In this document: positions 9,443 through 16,846 of the stretch, one piece after another
How the letters are laid out: each line of letters starts with the position of its first letter
How positions within the stretch are numbered: position 1 is the stretch's first letter
Assembly (NCBI GenBank): GCA_902727935.1
Contig: CACVAX010000045.1
Span: 1 to 64,000 of the forward strand
Direction of reading: 5' to 3'
Length of the DNA: 64,000 nucleotides
DNA from: an uncultured Sulfurovum sp.
GTDB taxonomy: Bacteria > Campylobacterota > Campylobacteria > Campylobacterales > Sulfurovaceae
The notes under the pieces: model-generated
The model's input: only the letters and a program-made list of their open reading frames with translations
Told to the model about the DNA's origin: nothing
Database searches by the model: none
Translations under genes and position numbers: made by a program

Positions 9443-9901
9443 TTATTTGTAGTTTTTCATGGCTTGTGCAGCCTCACGTAGTTGTGTTTTACGTTTCATG
9501 GTTTCACGTTTGTCATGGAGTTGTTTACCTTTTGCTATGGAAATACTGACTTTGACATAGTTTTTTTCATTAAAGTAGAGCATCAAAGGCACAATGGTAT
9601 TACCATCTTTAGACACTTTTTCAAATAGTTTATCCAACTCTTTTTTATGTAAAAGTAATTTTCTTGGACTTCTTGTGTCTCGTGCGTAGGCTCTGTTGGT
9701 TGTATCTAGGTGGGCAATATGGGCATTCATAAGATGTAGCTCTCCTTGAATAAAACGACAAAAAGCATCTGATAAGTTGGCTCTTTTTTCACGAAGGGCT
9801 TTTACTTCAGCCCCTTGCAACACAATACCTGCTTCAAATTTTTCGAGTATTTCATAGTCGTGATAGGCTTTTTTATTTTTAGCAATTAAATTTATGGGCA
9901 T
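9443..9901 (-). CDS. smpB: SsrA-binding protein SmpB
   Basis: A 152-residue SmpB, the partner of tmRNA in rescuing stalled ribosomes. Recognisable features are the N-terminal NKKAYHDYEILEKFEAGI, the GAEVKALREKRANLSDAF motif, HIAHLDTTN and the basic C-terminal tail (DKRETMKRK). Length is normal. A TATAAT-type box is at 9937-9942 on the minus strand; the nadC promoter points the other way from the same intergenic region. tmRNA itself is not in this window. Confidence 0.97.
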   Translation of the reverse strand: MPINLIAKNKKAYHDYEILEKFEAGIVLQGAEVKALREKRANLSDAFCRFIQGELHLMNAHIAHLDTTNRAYARDTRSPRKLLLHKKELDKLFEKVSKDGNTIVPLMLYFNEKNYVKVSISIAKGKQLHDKRETMKRKTQLREAAQAMKNYK

Positions 9902-9936
9902 AGTATATTCTTTATTTAGGGTATTTGGTTGTCAAA

Positions 9937-9942
9937 ATTATA
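9937..9942 (-). promoter_or_regulatory. -10 box of smpB
   Basis: TATAAT on the minus strand, 36 bases upstream of the smpB start. No conserved -35 is expected in Campylobacterota sigma-70 promoters and none is seen. Confidence 0.5.
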
Positions 9943-9977
9943 TCCAAAAAAGTTCTTAATCAAAAAGCTCTTAATGG

Positions 9978-9983
9978 TATAAT
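9978..9983 (+). promoter_or_regulatory. -10 box of the nadC operon
   Basis: TATAAT on the plus strand, 29 bases before the nadC ATG and divergent from the smpB promoter. Confidence 0.5.
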
Positions 9984-10012
9984 TCTTTAAAAAATATTAA
10001 AAGGTATTGAAC

Positions 10013-10834
10013 ATGCTAAAACATAAATTTATAGAAGCCATGGTGGCTGAAGATGTGGGGCGTGGTGACCTTTTTTCTCGTATTTCTACGGCCAAAGAAG
10101 TACGTTCTTACATTATTGCTAAATCAGAAGGAGTTTTTGCTGGTCGTGAATATTTAGAGGTGATTGAAAAGATGTATGACTTAAAGTTTGAATGGCATAC
10201 TGACGATGGTAAGGGATTTAGTGTTGGACAAAAACTTCTTTTTGTTTCAGGAAATTCAAAAACAATCCTCTCTTTAGAGCGTTCCATTTTAGACATTGCC
10301 TTACATGCTTCTTCCATTGCCACTTTGACAGCTAAGTTTGCAAAAAAAGTACAACCGTATGGCGTCAAATTATTAGATACACGTAAAACCAGACCTTTAC
10401 TTAGAGAGCTTGAAAAGTATGCTGTACGTTGTGGAGGAGGTATTAATCATCGTATGGGTTTGGATGACTGCTTGATGTTAAAAGATACGCATCTGAAAAC
10501 CATTGATAATTTAGTGGAATTTATGGTGGAGGTACGTCAAAAAATTCCTTTTACCTCGAAAGTTGAAGTTGAATGTGAAGATTTAAAAGGGGTCAAAACA
10601 GCAATGGAAGCTGGGGCTGATATTGTGATGTGTGACAATATGAGCAATGATGCAATACGTGAAGTAGTTAAGTTTAGAAATGAAAATTATGAACATATTT
10701 TACTCGAAGCCAGTGGGAATGTGACTTTAAATACCATAGAAGAGATTGCCAAAACAGGGGTAGATGCTATTTCATCTGGGGCATTAATCCATCAGGCAAA
10801 CTGGATTGATTTGTCTATGAAAATGGAAGGTTAA
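10013..10834 (+). CDS. nadC: Nicotinate-nucleotide pyrophosphorylase (quinolinate phosphoribosyltransferase)
   Basis: A 273-residue NadC that makes nicotinate mononucleotide from quinolinate and PRPP in NAD synthesis. Signature segments are VAEDVGRGDLFS, LLDTRKTRPLLR, CGGGINHRMGL, LMLKDTHL and the late VEVECEDL and EASGNV strands. An in-frame TTG at 10007 exists, but the AAAAGG at 9999-10004 is spaced 8 bases from the ATG at 10013, so the ATG is preferred. It heads an apparent operon with the DHH protein (8-base gap) and the M23 peptidase. nadA is not in the window. Confidence 0.95.
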   Translation: MLKHKFIEAMVAEDVGRGDLFSRISTAKEVRSYIIAKSEGVFAGREYLEVIEKMYDLKFEWHTDDGKGFSVGQKLLFVSGNSKTILSLERSILDIALHASSIATLTAKFAKKVQPYGVKLLDTRKTRPLLRELEKYAVRCGGGINHRMGLDDCLMLKDTHLKTIDNLVEFMVEVRQKIPFTSKVEVECEDLKGVKTAMEAGADIVMCDNMSNDAIREVVKFRNENYEHILLEASGNVTLNTIEEIAKTGVDAISSGALIHQANWIDLSMKMEG

Positions 10835-10842
10835 GGTCGTAG

Positions 10843-11742
10843 TTGATAGAAGCATTTAAAACAGTAGTTGAAAAACATGAAAAAATAACGATTCTAGCAA
10901 CACAAGTACCTACTGGAGATACTTTAGGAACAGGTTTAGGTATCTATGCTGTTCTAAAAAGTTTCGGAAAACAGGTTGAAATTTGTAATCTTGATAAAAA
11001 GTTGCCCAATCACTTAGACTTTTTACCTCATTTTGCTAGAATAAAACGTCAAATTGACTTTGATAATAGTTTAATAATAACTTGTGGTTCTGCTAGTACT
11101 AATATAGTTGGGTTTGATTTAAGTTTGAGAGAGATTGTACCTATTGTAGATGGTACTTCGACTTCGATGTTGGCTTATGGTTTACTCAAAGATGACTTTG
11201 TTATAGACCAAGTATCAGCCACTTGTTTTTATGTTGGCTTAGTCACCGAAACACAAAATTTTAGCACTTTGAACCTTACTCAAAATGTTTTTAGAGTGGC
11301 TTCAGAATTGGTTGCTTTTGGCGTAGATATTTCAATGGTCAATAAAAATTTGATGCAAAGAAAATCTTTGAGTTCTTTAAGGATTTTAAGTAGGGCTTTA
11401 GATAGCTTGGTACTTTCAAGTGATGCCCAAATTGCTTCTATGGTGCTTACAAAAGAGAGCTTGGAAAAAACAGGAGCAGATGCTAGGGATGTGCTTGGAA
11501 TAATTGAACATGGAATGGCATTAGCAACGGTAAAAATAGCCATTTTATTGGTTGAGTTTGAAGAGAAAATTGAAGTCTCTTTTCGTAGCGATAGGGCAAA
11601 TGTTGCAGAATTAGCACGACATTTTGGTGGAGGAGGGCAGTTAATGGCTTCTGGATTTAGTACTAAAATCGTAGATTTAAATAGATTGTTAGATGAAATA
11701 GAAATAGAAATAAAAAACAGAAGGTTAGTGAATGAGTTATAG
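10843..11742 (+). CDS. DHH/NrnA-like phosphoesterase homologue with degenerate active site
   Basis: A 299-residue protein of the DHH/DHHA1 (NrnA/RecJ-like) family, normally Mn-dependent enzymes that degrade nanoRNA or cyclic dinucleotides. The fold signature is recognisable, but key motifs are altered: the first motif (NxDGDAxGS type) reads VPTGDTLGTGL, the second aspartate motif reads IITCGSAS, the eponymous DHH reads DGT, and the C-terminal GGGH motif reads GGGGQLMASGF. Several metal ligands are therefore missing and it may not hydrolyse phosphodiesters. The TTG start at 10843 has AAGG six bases upstream. It follows nadC closely and overlaps the M23 gene by 11 bases. Confidence 0.75.
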   Translation: MIEAFKTVVEKHEKITILATQVPTGDTLGTGLGIYAVLKSFGKQVEICNLDKKLPNHLDFLPHFARIKRQIDFDNSLIITCGSASTNIVGFDLSLREIVPIVDGTSTSMLAYGLLKDDFVIDQVSATCFYVGLVTETQNFSTLNLTQNVFRVASELVAFGVDISMVNKNLMQRKSLSSLRILSRALDSLVLSSDAQIASMVLTKESLEKTGADARDVLGIIEHGMALATVKIAILLVEFEEKIEVSFRSDRANVAELARHFGGGGQLMASGFSTKIVDLNRLLDEIEIEIKNRRLVNEL

Positions 11743-13141
11743 ACGAAGAAGTTATAATAGTAGGGATAGAGGTTCAAGTTCATTATGGATAGTGATTTTA
11801 ATTGCTTTAATTGCACTGGGAGCTTTTGTGTATACGTCAAAAAGTTTTGAACGCAATGTACCTACAATCCAAACAGATAACTCAATTTTTTGGAATCGTA
11901 AAGACCCTTTAAAGATTAAATTGACTGATGAGAGTGCTTTAAAGTCTTATGAGGTTAAAATCACGGATGGTCAAAATACCATTGTGGTAGCAAATGAGAT
12001 GATATTAGAAACCATTCATGAAAAGGTGGTTGAGGTTAAATATCCTAAAAAGGCTGTTGAAGGGGTGTTGCTTGATCCTCAGGCAAAAAAATTACAAATC
12101 ATTTTTACAGCAACAGATAAAAGTAATTGGAATTTCTTTCAAGGAAACAGTGTAAGTAAAACGATTAATGTTCATATTGACTACAAACGTCCACATGTTA
12201 ATATTTTATCAAACTCCTACTCCATTACTAAAGGGGGTTCAGCTTTAGTAATTTTTCAAGTCAAAGATGACACAGCGTTAAAAAGTTTTTTTGTGGAAGC
12301 AGGAGGAGAACTTTTTAAGGCACAGCCTTATAAAAAAGAGGGATATTATGCCACACTTTTAGCTTGGCCTTTTCATGTTGAGAACTTTGTGGCAAATATT
12401 ACAGCAGAAGATATGGCTGGAAATAAAAAGGTTTCTAATATTCCTCTTTATTTATTGACAAAAAAATATAAAACTTCTTGGATTCAAGCGAAAGATAATT
12501 TTATTGATGGAAAAATTTCAGATTTAATTGACACTGAGCCGAAGTATTCAACCATAGACGATCGCTTAGAAAAATTAAAAACAATTAATGAAACAATGAG
12601 ATTGGAAAATGAAAAAATTATTCATTCTTTATCTAAAAATGTTTCAGATGAGATGATTGATTCCTGGAAGATTAAAAGGTTTTATCCTTTGCGTAATGGT
12701 GCTAAAGTTGCTTCTTTTGGAGATGAAAGACACTATTATTATGGACATAAAGATCATGAAATTTCTAAATCTTATCATGTTGGATTGGACATGGCAAGTA
12801 CCAAGATGGCAAAAGTGATTACTTCAAATCCTGGAACAGTTGTGTATGATGAATATAATGGAATCTATGGGAATATGCCCATGATAGATCATGGTTTAGG
12901 ACTCTATACGCTTTATGGACATTGTTCAGATGTGTTAGTGCAAAAGGGTGATAAAGTTGCTGCAGGTTTTTCCATTGCCAAAACAGGGATGTCTGGTTTA
13001 GCCTTGGGTGACCATTTGCATTTTGGTATTTTGGTGCAAGGAAATGAAGTACGCCCTGAGGAGTGGATGGATTCTAAATGGATTAATGATAACATCGTTA
13101 AAGTTTTTAAAGAAGCCGATAAAATTATTGACGGAAAATAG
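11732..13141 (+). CDS. M23 family metallopeptidase, membrane-anchored
   Basis: A 469-residue protein with an arginine-rich cytoplasmic start (MSYRRRSYNSRDRG), one membrane helix at about 18-37 and a periplasmic part ending in a peptidase M23 (LytM) domain. The zinc and catalytic motifs are visible: YHVGLDMAS (HxxxD), LYTLYGHCSD and GDHLHFGI (HxH). M23 enzymes cut peptidoglycan cross-links; in helical Campylobacterota, relatives (Csd family) shape the cell. The long middle region (about 40-330) has Ig-like strands and a helical segment. It overlaps the DHH gene by 11 bases, so they are probably translationally coupled. Confidence 0.88.
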   Translation: MSYRRRSYNSRDRGSSSLWIVILIALIALGAFVYTSKSFERNVPTIQTDNSIFWNRKDPLKIKLTDESALKSYEVKITDGQNTIVVANEMILETIHEKVVEVKYPKKAVEGVLLDPQAKKLQIIFTATDKSNWNFFQGNSVSKTINVHIDYKRPHVNILSNSYSITKGGSALVIFQVKDDTALKSFFVEAGGELFKAQPYKKEGYYATLLAWPFHVENFVANITAEDMAGNKKVSNIPLYLLTKKYKTSWIQAKDNFIDGKISDLIDTEPKYSTIDDRLEKLKTINETMRLENEKIIHSLSKNVSDEMIDSWKIKRFYPLRNGAKVASFGDERHYYYGHKDHEISKSYHVGLDMASTKMAKVITSNPGTVVYDEYNGIYGNMPMIDHGLGLYTLYGHCSDVLVQKGDKVAAGFSIAKTGMSGLALGDHLHFGILVQGNEVRPEEWMDSKWINDNIVKVFKEADKIIDGK

Positions 13142-13155
13142 TTAAAAGATTTTTT

Positions 13156-14022
13156 GTGTCGGTTCAACTGCATCAGAGTTTAAACCTTTTATTACTTTTA
13201 ATAATTGGCTCTTTTACAGCAAATGTTCATCTGGCTTGGATGGACATTGTTTTTATTTTGTTGTTTACCCTTTTTGTAGAACACTTATTTCTCTATTTTA
13301 ATGCCTCTCGACCTTTTTATTTCTCTTATTCCTCTCTTACCACGGTTGTTGGGGTGATGGTGCTTGTTTATGCGAATAGCTTGTGGATTTATTGTTTTAT
13401 TATTGCTTTGGGATTGGCACAGAAACATTTTTTGACATTAAACGCTAAGCATTTTTTTAATCCTTCTAATTTTGCCTTAATCATGGCACTGTTTTTTTTT
13501 TATGAAGATGCCCATCTTATAACAGGACAATTTGGAGATGAGCCACTGTTTTCAATGACCGTTTTTGTCTTAGCTTTAAGCATTTTAGTACGTGTGGGAC
13601 GGGCATTGATTCCTTTTTTATTTTTATTTTTTTATTTAGCATTACAATATTTTTTGGTGTTATATTTTGACCCTAGCATGACATTTCAGCAAATTTACCA
13701 TCGTTTTTATTCTGCGAGTTTTATGCTTTTTATCTACTTTATGTTAACGGACCCTTTGGTCACGCCAGGCCAATGGCAAGAGCAGATAATTTTTATCTTT
13801 TTTATGGTTCTCATAGCAACGCTGTTGGACAGTTTTTATGGTTTTAGAGTACAGCATCTTTTTATGTCGCTCTTTTTTGTCTCTTTTTTTGTGCATTATC
13901 AACGCTATAAAAACCTCTCTCCACGAGGGCTTAAGCTTGTAGTCACTATACTTTTTTCAGTCATAGTGAGTTTGGTGTACATTGAGCATCAAGCACCCTA
14001 TTATTTTGAAATGAATGGATAG
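13156..14022 (+). CDS. NqrB/RnfD-like integral membrane protein
   Basis: A 288-residue, highly hydrophobic protein with about nine to ten membrane helices. Two motifs mark it as an NqrB/RnfD relative: AKHFFNPSNFALIMAL (compare the family's K/H-hFNPSxF motif) and FMLTDPLVTPGQW (compare FMATDPVT). In Rnf and Nqr complexes this subunit carries covalent FMN on an SGAT-type threonine, which I cannot find here, and no other rnf/nqr genes are nearby. Start is GTG at 13156. The next gene begins three bases after its stop, so the two form a pair. Confidence 0.65.
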   Translation: MSVQLHQSLNLLLLLIIGSFTANVHLAWMDIVFILLFTLFVEHLFLYFNASRPFYFSYSSLTTVVGVMVLVYANSLWIYCFIIALGLAQKHFLTLNAKHFFNPSNFALIMALFFFYEDAHLITGQFGDEPLFSMTVFVLALSILVRVGRALIPFLFLFFYLALQYFLVLYFDPSMTFQQIYHRFYSASFMLFIYFMLTDPLVTPGQWQEQIIFIFFMVLIATLLDSFYGFRVQHLFMSLFFVSFFVHYQRYKNLSPRGLKLVVTILFSVIVSLVYIEHQAPYYFEMNG

Positions 14023-14025
14023 AGA

Positions 14026-15852
14026 TTGAGCAGAGAGACAAAAATAAGCATTGCCATTTTGGTATTGGGTTTTTTAGCCATTGGGGTTTACTGGTTTTGG
14101 GATAATAACAGCGTCTATTCCATGAAGTCAGAACGCATTGTGTTACCTAAAAACGCAAAAGAAAAAAGTGAACCCATCAAAGAGGTTCAAGTCTATTTAG
14201 AAGCCTTAAAAAAGCATCAAGGGTTCTTGCCTTTAGAGGGTAATGAGCTTGATGCAAAAGCAGAAGAGGTTCAAGCATTTCTTTTAACCAACAGAGCATT
14301 TTTAGAAGATACGCACAATGCCAAAGGAGAAGCAGAACAGAATGAAATGATGACCATTCGACCTGCTATTGTTTCCGTGTTAAGCCAAGAGAATAAGGCT
14401 CTTTGTCAAAAAAACAGTTGTTATCAAGCCATTAAATATAACTTTGTAACCAATACCACCACCCGAGCTATTGTGAATGTGGAAACAAAAAAACTGCTGG
14501 AGCTTAAACGCTTTGCCAACATGCAACCTGATATCAGTTTACGCTTAAAGAAAATAGCCCAAGCCATTGCTTTAAATGCACCCGAAGTCAAAGAAGCGTT
14601 AGGAGAAGCACCGAGTATCAAAGAGATGAGCATGGCAAATGTACGAGGTTCACTCAACAACTCTCCTTGTGAAAACAAAGAGCATCTCTGTGTTGCTCCA
14701 ACATTTTCGTATCATGATAAAGCAGAAGCCTTATGGGCGATTGTTGATTTAACCGACCTAAAACTAGCAGCAGCCAAATGGGCTGGACTGGGGAAAACAG
14801 CAACTCCTGCTTGTATTTCGGAACGTTCCTTACAAAACCGTGAAATTATGGAAAAGTATTGTCAAAATGATACCTTGCATAAAGAAGATGCATGGGAACT
14901 CTTTTACCGTATCACAGGGTCTGATGGGCTAGAAGTGGTCAATGCCTCTTTTAACGGAGCATCTGTTTTAAAATCAGCCAAGATAGTCGATTGGCATGTG
15001 GCATATGAGGGAAAAGGGGCTGTTTCTAACGCTGAAAATATTGTTTTGGCTGGACGCCAAGTGGAGTTTGTGAAAGAAGAAGAGAATTTCTTATTTGGGT
15101 ATAACGATGCCATGGGATGCCCCATGTTCTCAACTTCGGTGGTACTTCCTTTTAATGCCCCTAGAGTTTTTCCTTTGATGAAGGAGGGTAAAAAAGTGGG
15201 GTTTTATTTGGTGCAAGATTATCGTAACCCTAAATGGCCGATGGCCTGTAACTACCGTTATGAAAACCGTTTTGAATTTTATGCTGATGGTTCATTTCGG
15301 GTGGTTGGGGTAAATATTGGTCGTGGTTGTGGAGAAAAAGCCATTTACCGACCTGTGATGCGAATTGATATGGCGTTAAAAAACGAGGCATTCTACAAGT
15401 ACAATAACGATGAAAAGTGGCATCAGTGGTTAAGTGAACAGAGCGATTTACAATTTGAAGCCAAAGCGTATGCCCAAAACCGATACCTTTATAAGATTCA
15501 AAATACTAAGGGTCAAGGCTATTATATTGAACCCAATAGAGGACAATTTAAGGATAATAGCCGAGGAGATCATGCCCGTGTTTTTGTCACAAAGTTTAAA
15601 GAAGATGAAGGTGATTTGGATTTATTAACATTGGGGTCATGTTGTAAACTGGACGAAGATGGGGTAGAACGCTATTTAGAACAAGCAGAAAATATAGAGG
15701 GGGAAGATATTGTACTTTGGTATGTCCCTAAAATCCAAAATGATGCACGAGAGGGTCATGAGTATTGTTGGGCTGATACGGTGCTAGAAGATGGACGTTT
15801 GGTAGTTAAAGAGTTTCCTTGTGTGGTTGGACCGATGTTTGTACCCATATAA
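14026..15852 (+). CDS. Membrane-anchored copper-amine-oxidase-like protein lacking the HxH copper ligands
   Basis: A 608-residue protein with an N-terminal membrane helix (about 7-26) and a periplasmic body. The 145-200 region (RAIVNVETKKLLELKRF, then PEVKEALGE) looks like a copper amine oxidase N-domain. The catalytic part shows FNGASVLKSAKIVDWHVAYEG, then NYRYENRFEFYADGSF, matching the NYD/EY-xFxWxFxxDG quinone motif, then MRIDMAL and VLWYVP. Where oxidases have the HxH copper ligands seven and five residues before RLD, this protein has AIY. It has several cysteines instead (GCGEK, GSCCK, YCWAD, FPCV). So it has the fold, probably without the standard metal site. TTG start; paired with the NqrB/RnfD-like gene. 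Confidence 0.55.
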   Translation: MSRETKISIAILVLGFLAIGVYWFWDNNSVYSMKSERIVLPKNAKEKSEPIKEVQVYLEALKKHQGFLPLEGNELDAKAEEVQAFLLTNRAFLEDTHNAKGEAEQNEMMTIRPAIVSVLSQENKALCQKNSCYQAIKYNFVTNTTTRAIVNVETKKLLELKRFANMQPDISLRLKKIAQAIALNAPEVKEALGEAPSIKEMSMANVRGSLNNSPCENKEHLCVAPTFSYHDKAEALWAIVDLTDLKLAAAKWAGLGKTATPACISERSLQNREIMEKYCQNDTLHKEDAWELFYRITGSDGLEVVNASFNGASVLKSAKIVDWHVAYEGKGAVSNAENIVLAGRQVEFVKEEENFLFGYNDAMGCPMFSTSVVLPFNAPRVFPLMKEGKKVGFYLVQDYRNPKWPMACNYRYENRFEFYADGSFRVVGVNIGRGCGEKAIYRPVMRIDMALKNEAFYKYNNDEKWHQWLSEQSDLQFEAKAYAQNRYLYKIQNTKGQGYYIEPNRGQFKDNSRGDHARVFVTKFKEDEGDLDLLTLGSCCKLDEDGVERYLEQAENIEGEDIVLWYVPKIQNDAREGHEYCWADTVLEDGRLVVKEFPCVVGPMFVPI

Positions 15853-15930
15853 ATGGTGATAATGATAAATATCAATTGTTAATCTCTAAGCTTTGGCTAA
15901 AATTGTTGAAATAACTAAAAGGATTTTCCA

Positions 15931-16272
15931 ATGGAATTAGCATCATTTTTAAACGACTTAGCATTTTCAGATGAGCAGGTACTCATCAGCCCTTTAATTG
16001 ACAATGCGTTTACAAAAGAGATACGCATCGCTTTTAAAGAGGGACAAATAATGAAAGAGCATAAAACTAAATTTCCCATCTCTGTTATGACGGTTATAGG
16101 AAGTATAGAGTTTACTGTGGGGGAAAAAGTAGTTACGCTCAATCAAGGTGATGTTGTCTCTTTAGAGGGAAATGTAATGCATGAGTTAGTTGCTACGGAG
16201 AAATCTGTAGTAAGGCTATCGTTACATAAAGGCGACTCTGTGGCTAGGGTAAACAGTGTTTTGAAGTTATAA
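15931..16272 (+). CDS. Small cupin-domain protein
   Basis: A 113-residue single-domain cupin. The two cupin motifs are GQIMKEHKTKFPISVMTVIGSIEF and GDVVSLEGNVMHELVA, with His in both. Such proteins bind a metal or small ligand; the function is not predictable. A good ribosome binding site (AAAAGGA) lies upstream. Seven bases separate it from the DOMON-like gene, which has its own -10 box. Confidence 0.8.
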   Translation: MELASFLNDLAFSDEQVLISPLIDNAFTKEIRIAFKEGQIMKEHKTKFPISVMTVIGSIEFTVGEKVVTLNQGDVVSLEGNVMHELVATEKSVVRLSLHKGDSVARVNSVLKL

Positions 16273-16273
16273 T
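16268..16273 (+). promoter_or_regulatory. -10 box directly before the DOMON-like gene; possible leaderless start
   Basis: TATAAT overlaps the cupin stop codon region and sits exactly six bases before the ATG at 16280. No Shine-Dalgarno is present in the gap (ACTTAG). Confidence 0.5.
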
Positions 16274-16279
16274 ACTTAG

Positions 16280-16795
16280 ATGAAAAATAGACTCATCGCA
16301 CATAATGGTAATCAGAATCTTAGCATAGAGACAAGCATTTACTTGACTGCTACAAGTATGCAAATAACGTTTATTATTAAGGGTGCATTAGAGACGTATG
16401 TTTTTCCTCAAAAGTCACAGCCACAAAGAGCCAATGAACTCTGGAAAAGTACCTGCTTTGAACTTTTTTTGGGCAACAGTCAAAAAGAAGCATATTATGA
16501 ACTTAATTTTTCTTCATCTTTGGCTTGGAACTTTTATTATTTACGAAGTTATCGTGCTGAACTGCAAGAGCTTAAATTGCTATCTGAACCTAAGATAAGC
16601 GTCAAAGAAAATGAAGAAGTATTTAAAATTGTTTTTGAATTAGAAACAGAAACATTCTCTTTTAAAGATTTTGATAGCTATAATGTAGCGAGTGTATTGT
16701 TAACTAAAGAGCATGAGTGTACTTTTTGGTCGCTAAAAGCGTTCACAGATGTTCCTGATTTTCATCATCAAGATAATTTTTTGAAAATTAAATGA
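16280..16795 (+). CDS. DOMON-like domain protein
   Basis: A 171-residue protein with the conserved core RANELWKSTCFELFLG, YYELNFSSSLAWNFYYLRSYR and LSEPKISVKE. These match the DOMON-like (CBM9-like) family of short beta-sandwich proteins found across proteobacteria and cyanobacteria, whose members are thought to bind sugars or haem but are mostly uncharacterised. No signal peptide is seen, so it is probably cytoplasmic. Confidence 0.75.
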   Translation: MKNRLIAHNGNQNLSIETSIYLTATSMQITFIIKGALETYVFPQKSQPQRANELWKSTCFELFLGNSQKEAYYELNFSSSLAWNFYYLRSYRAELQELKLLSEPKISVKENEEVFKIVFELETETFSFKDFDSYNVASVLLTKEHECTFWSLKAFTDVPDFHHQDNFLKIK

Positions 16796-16834
16796 CAATT
16801 TGACATATATTCAATGAAAAAAAATAATTCATGT

Positions 16835-16840
16835 TAAAAT
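16835..16840 (+). promoter_or_regulatory. -10 box before the helicase gene; possible leaderless start
   Basis: TAAAAT followed by ACTTTT and the ATG at 16847, the same six-base spacing and the same spacer sequence as the AraC-type gene. No Shine-Dalgarno. Confidence 0.45.
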
Positions 16841-16846
16841 ACTTTT

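Noticed and set aside
11280-11840. 186-codon minus-strand frame across the DHH and M23 genes
   Set aside because: It is a by-product of composition in two real genes on the plus strand and lacks a ribosome binding site or family match.
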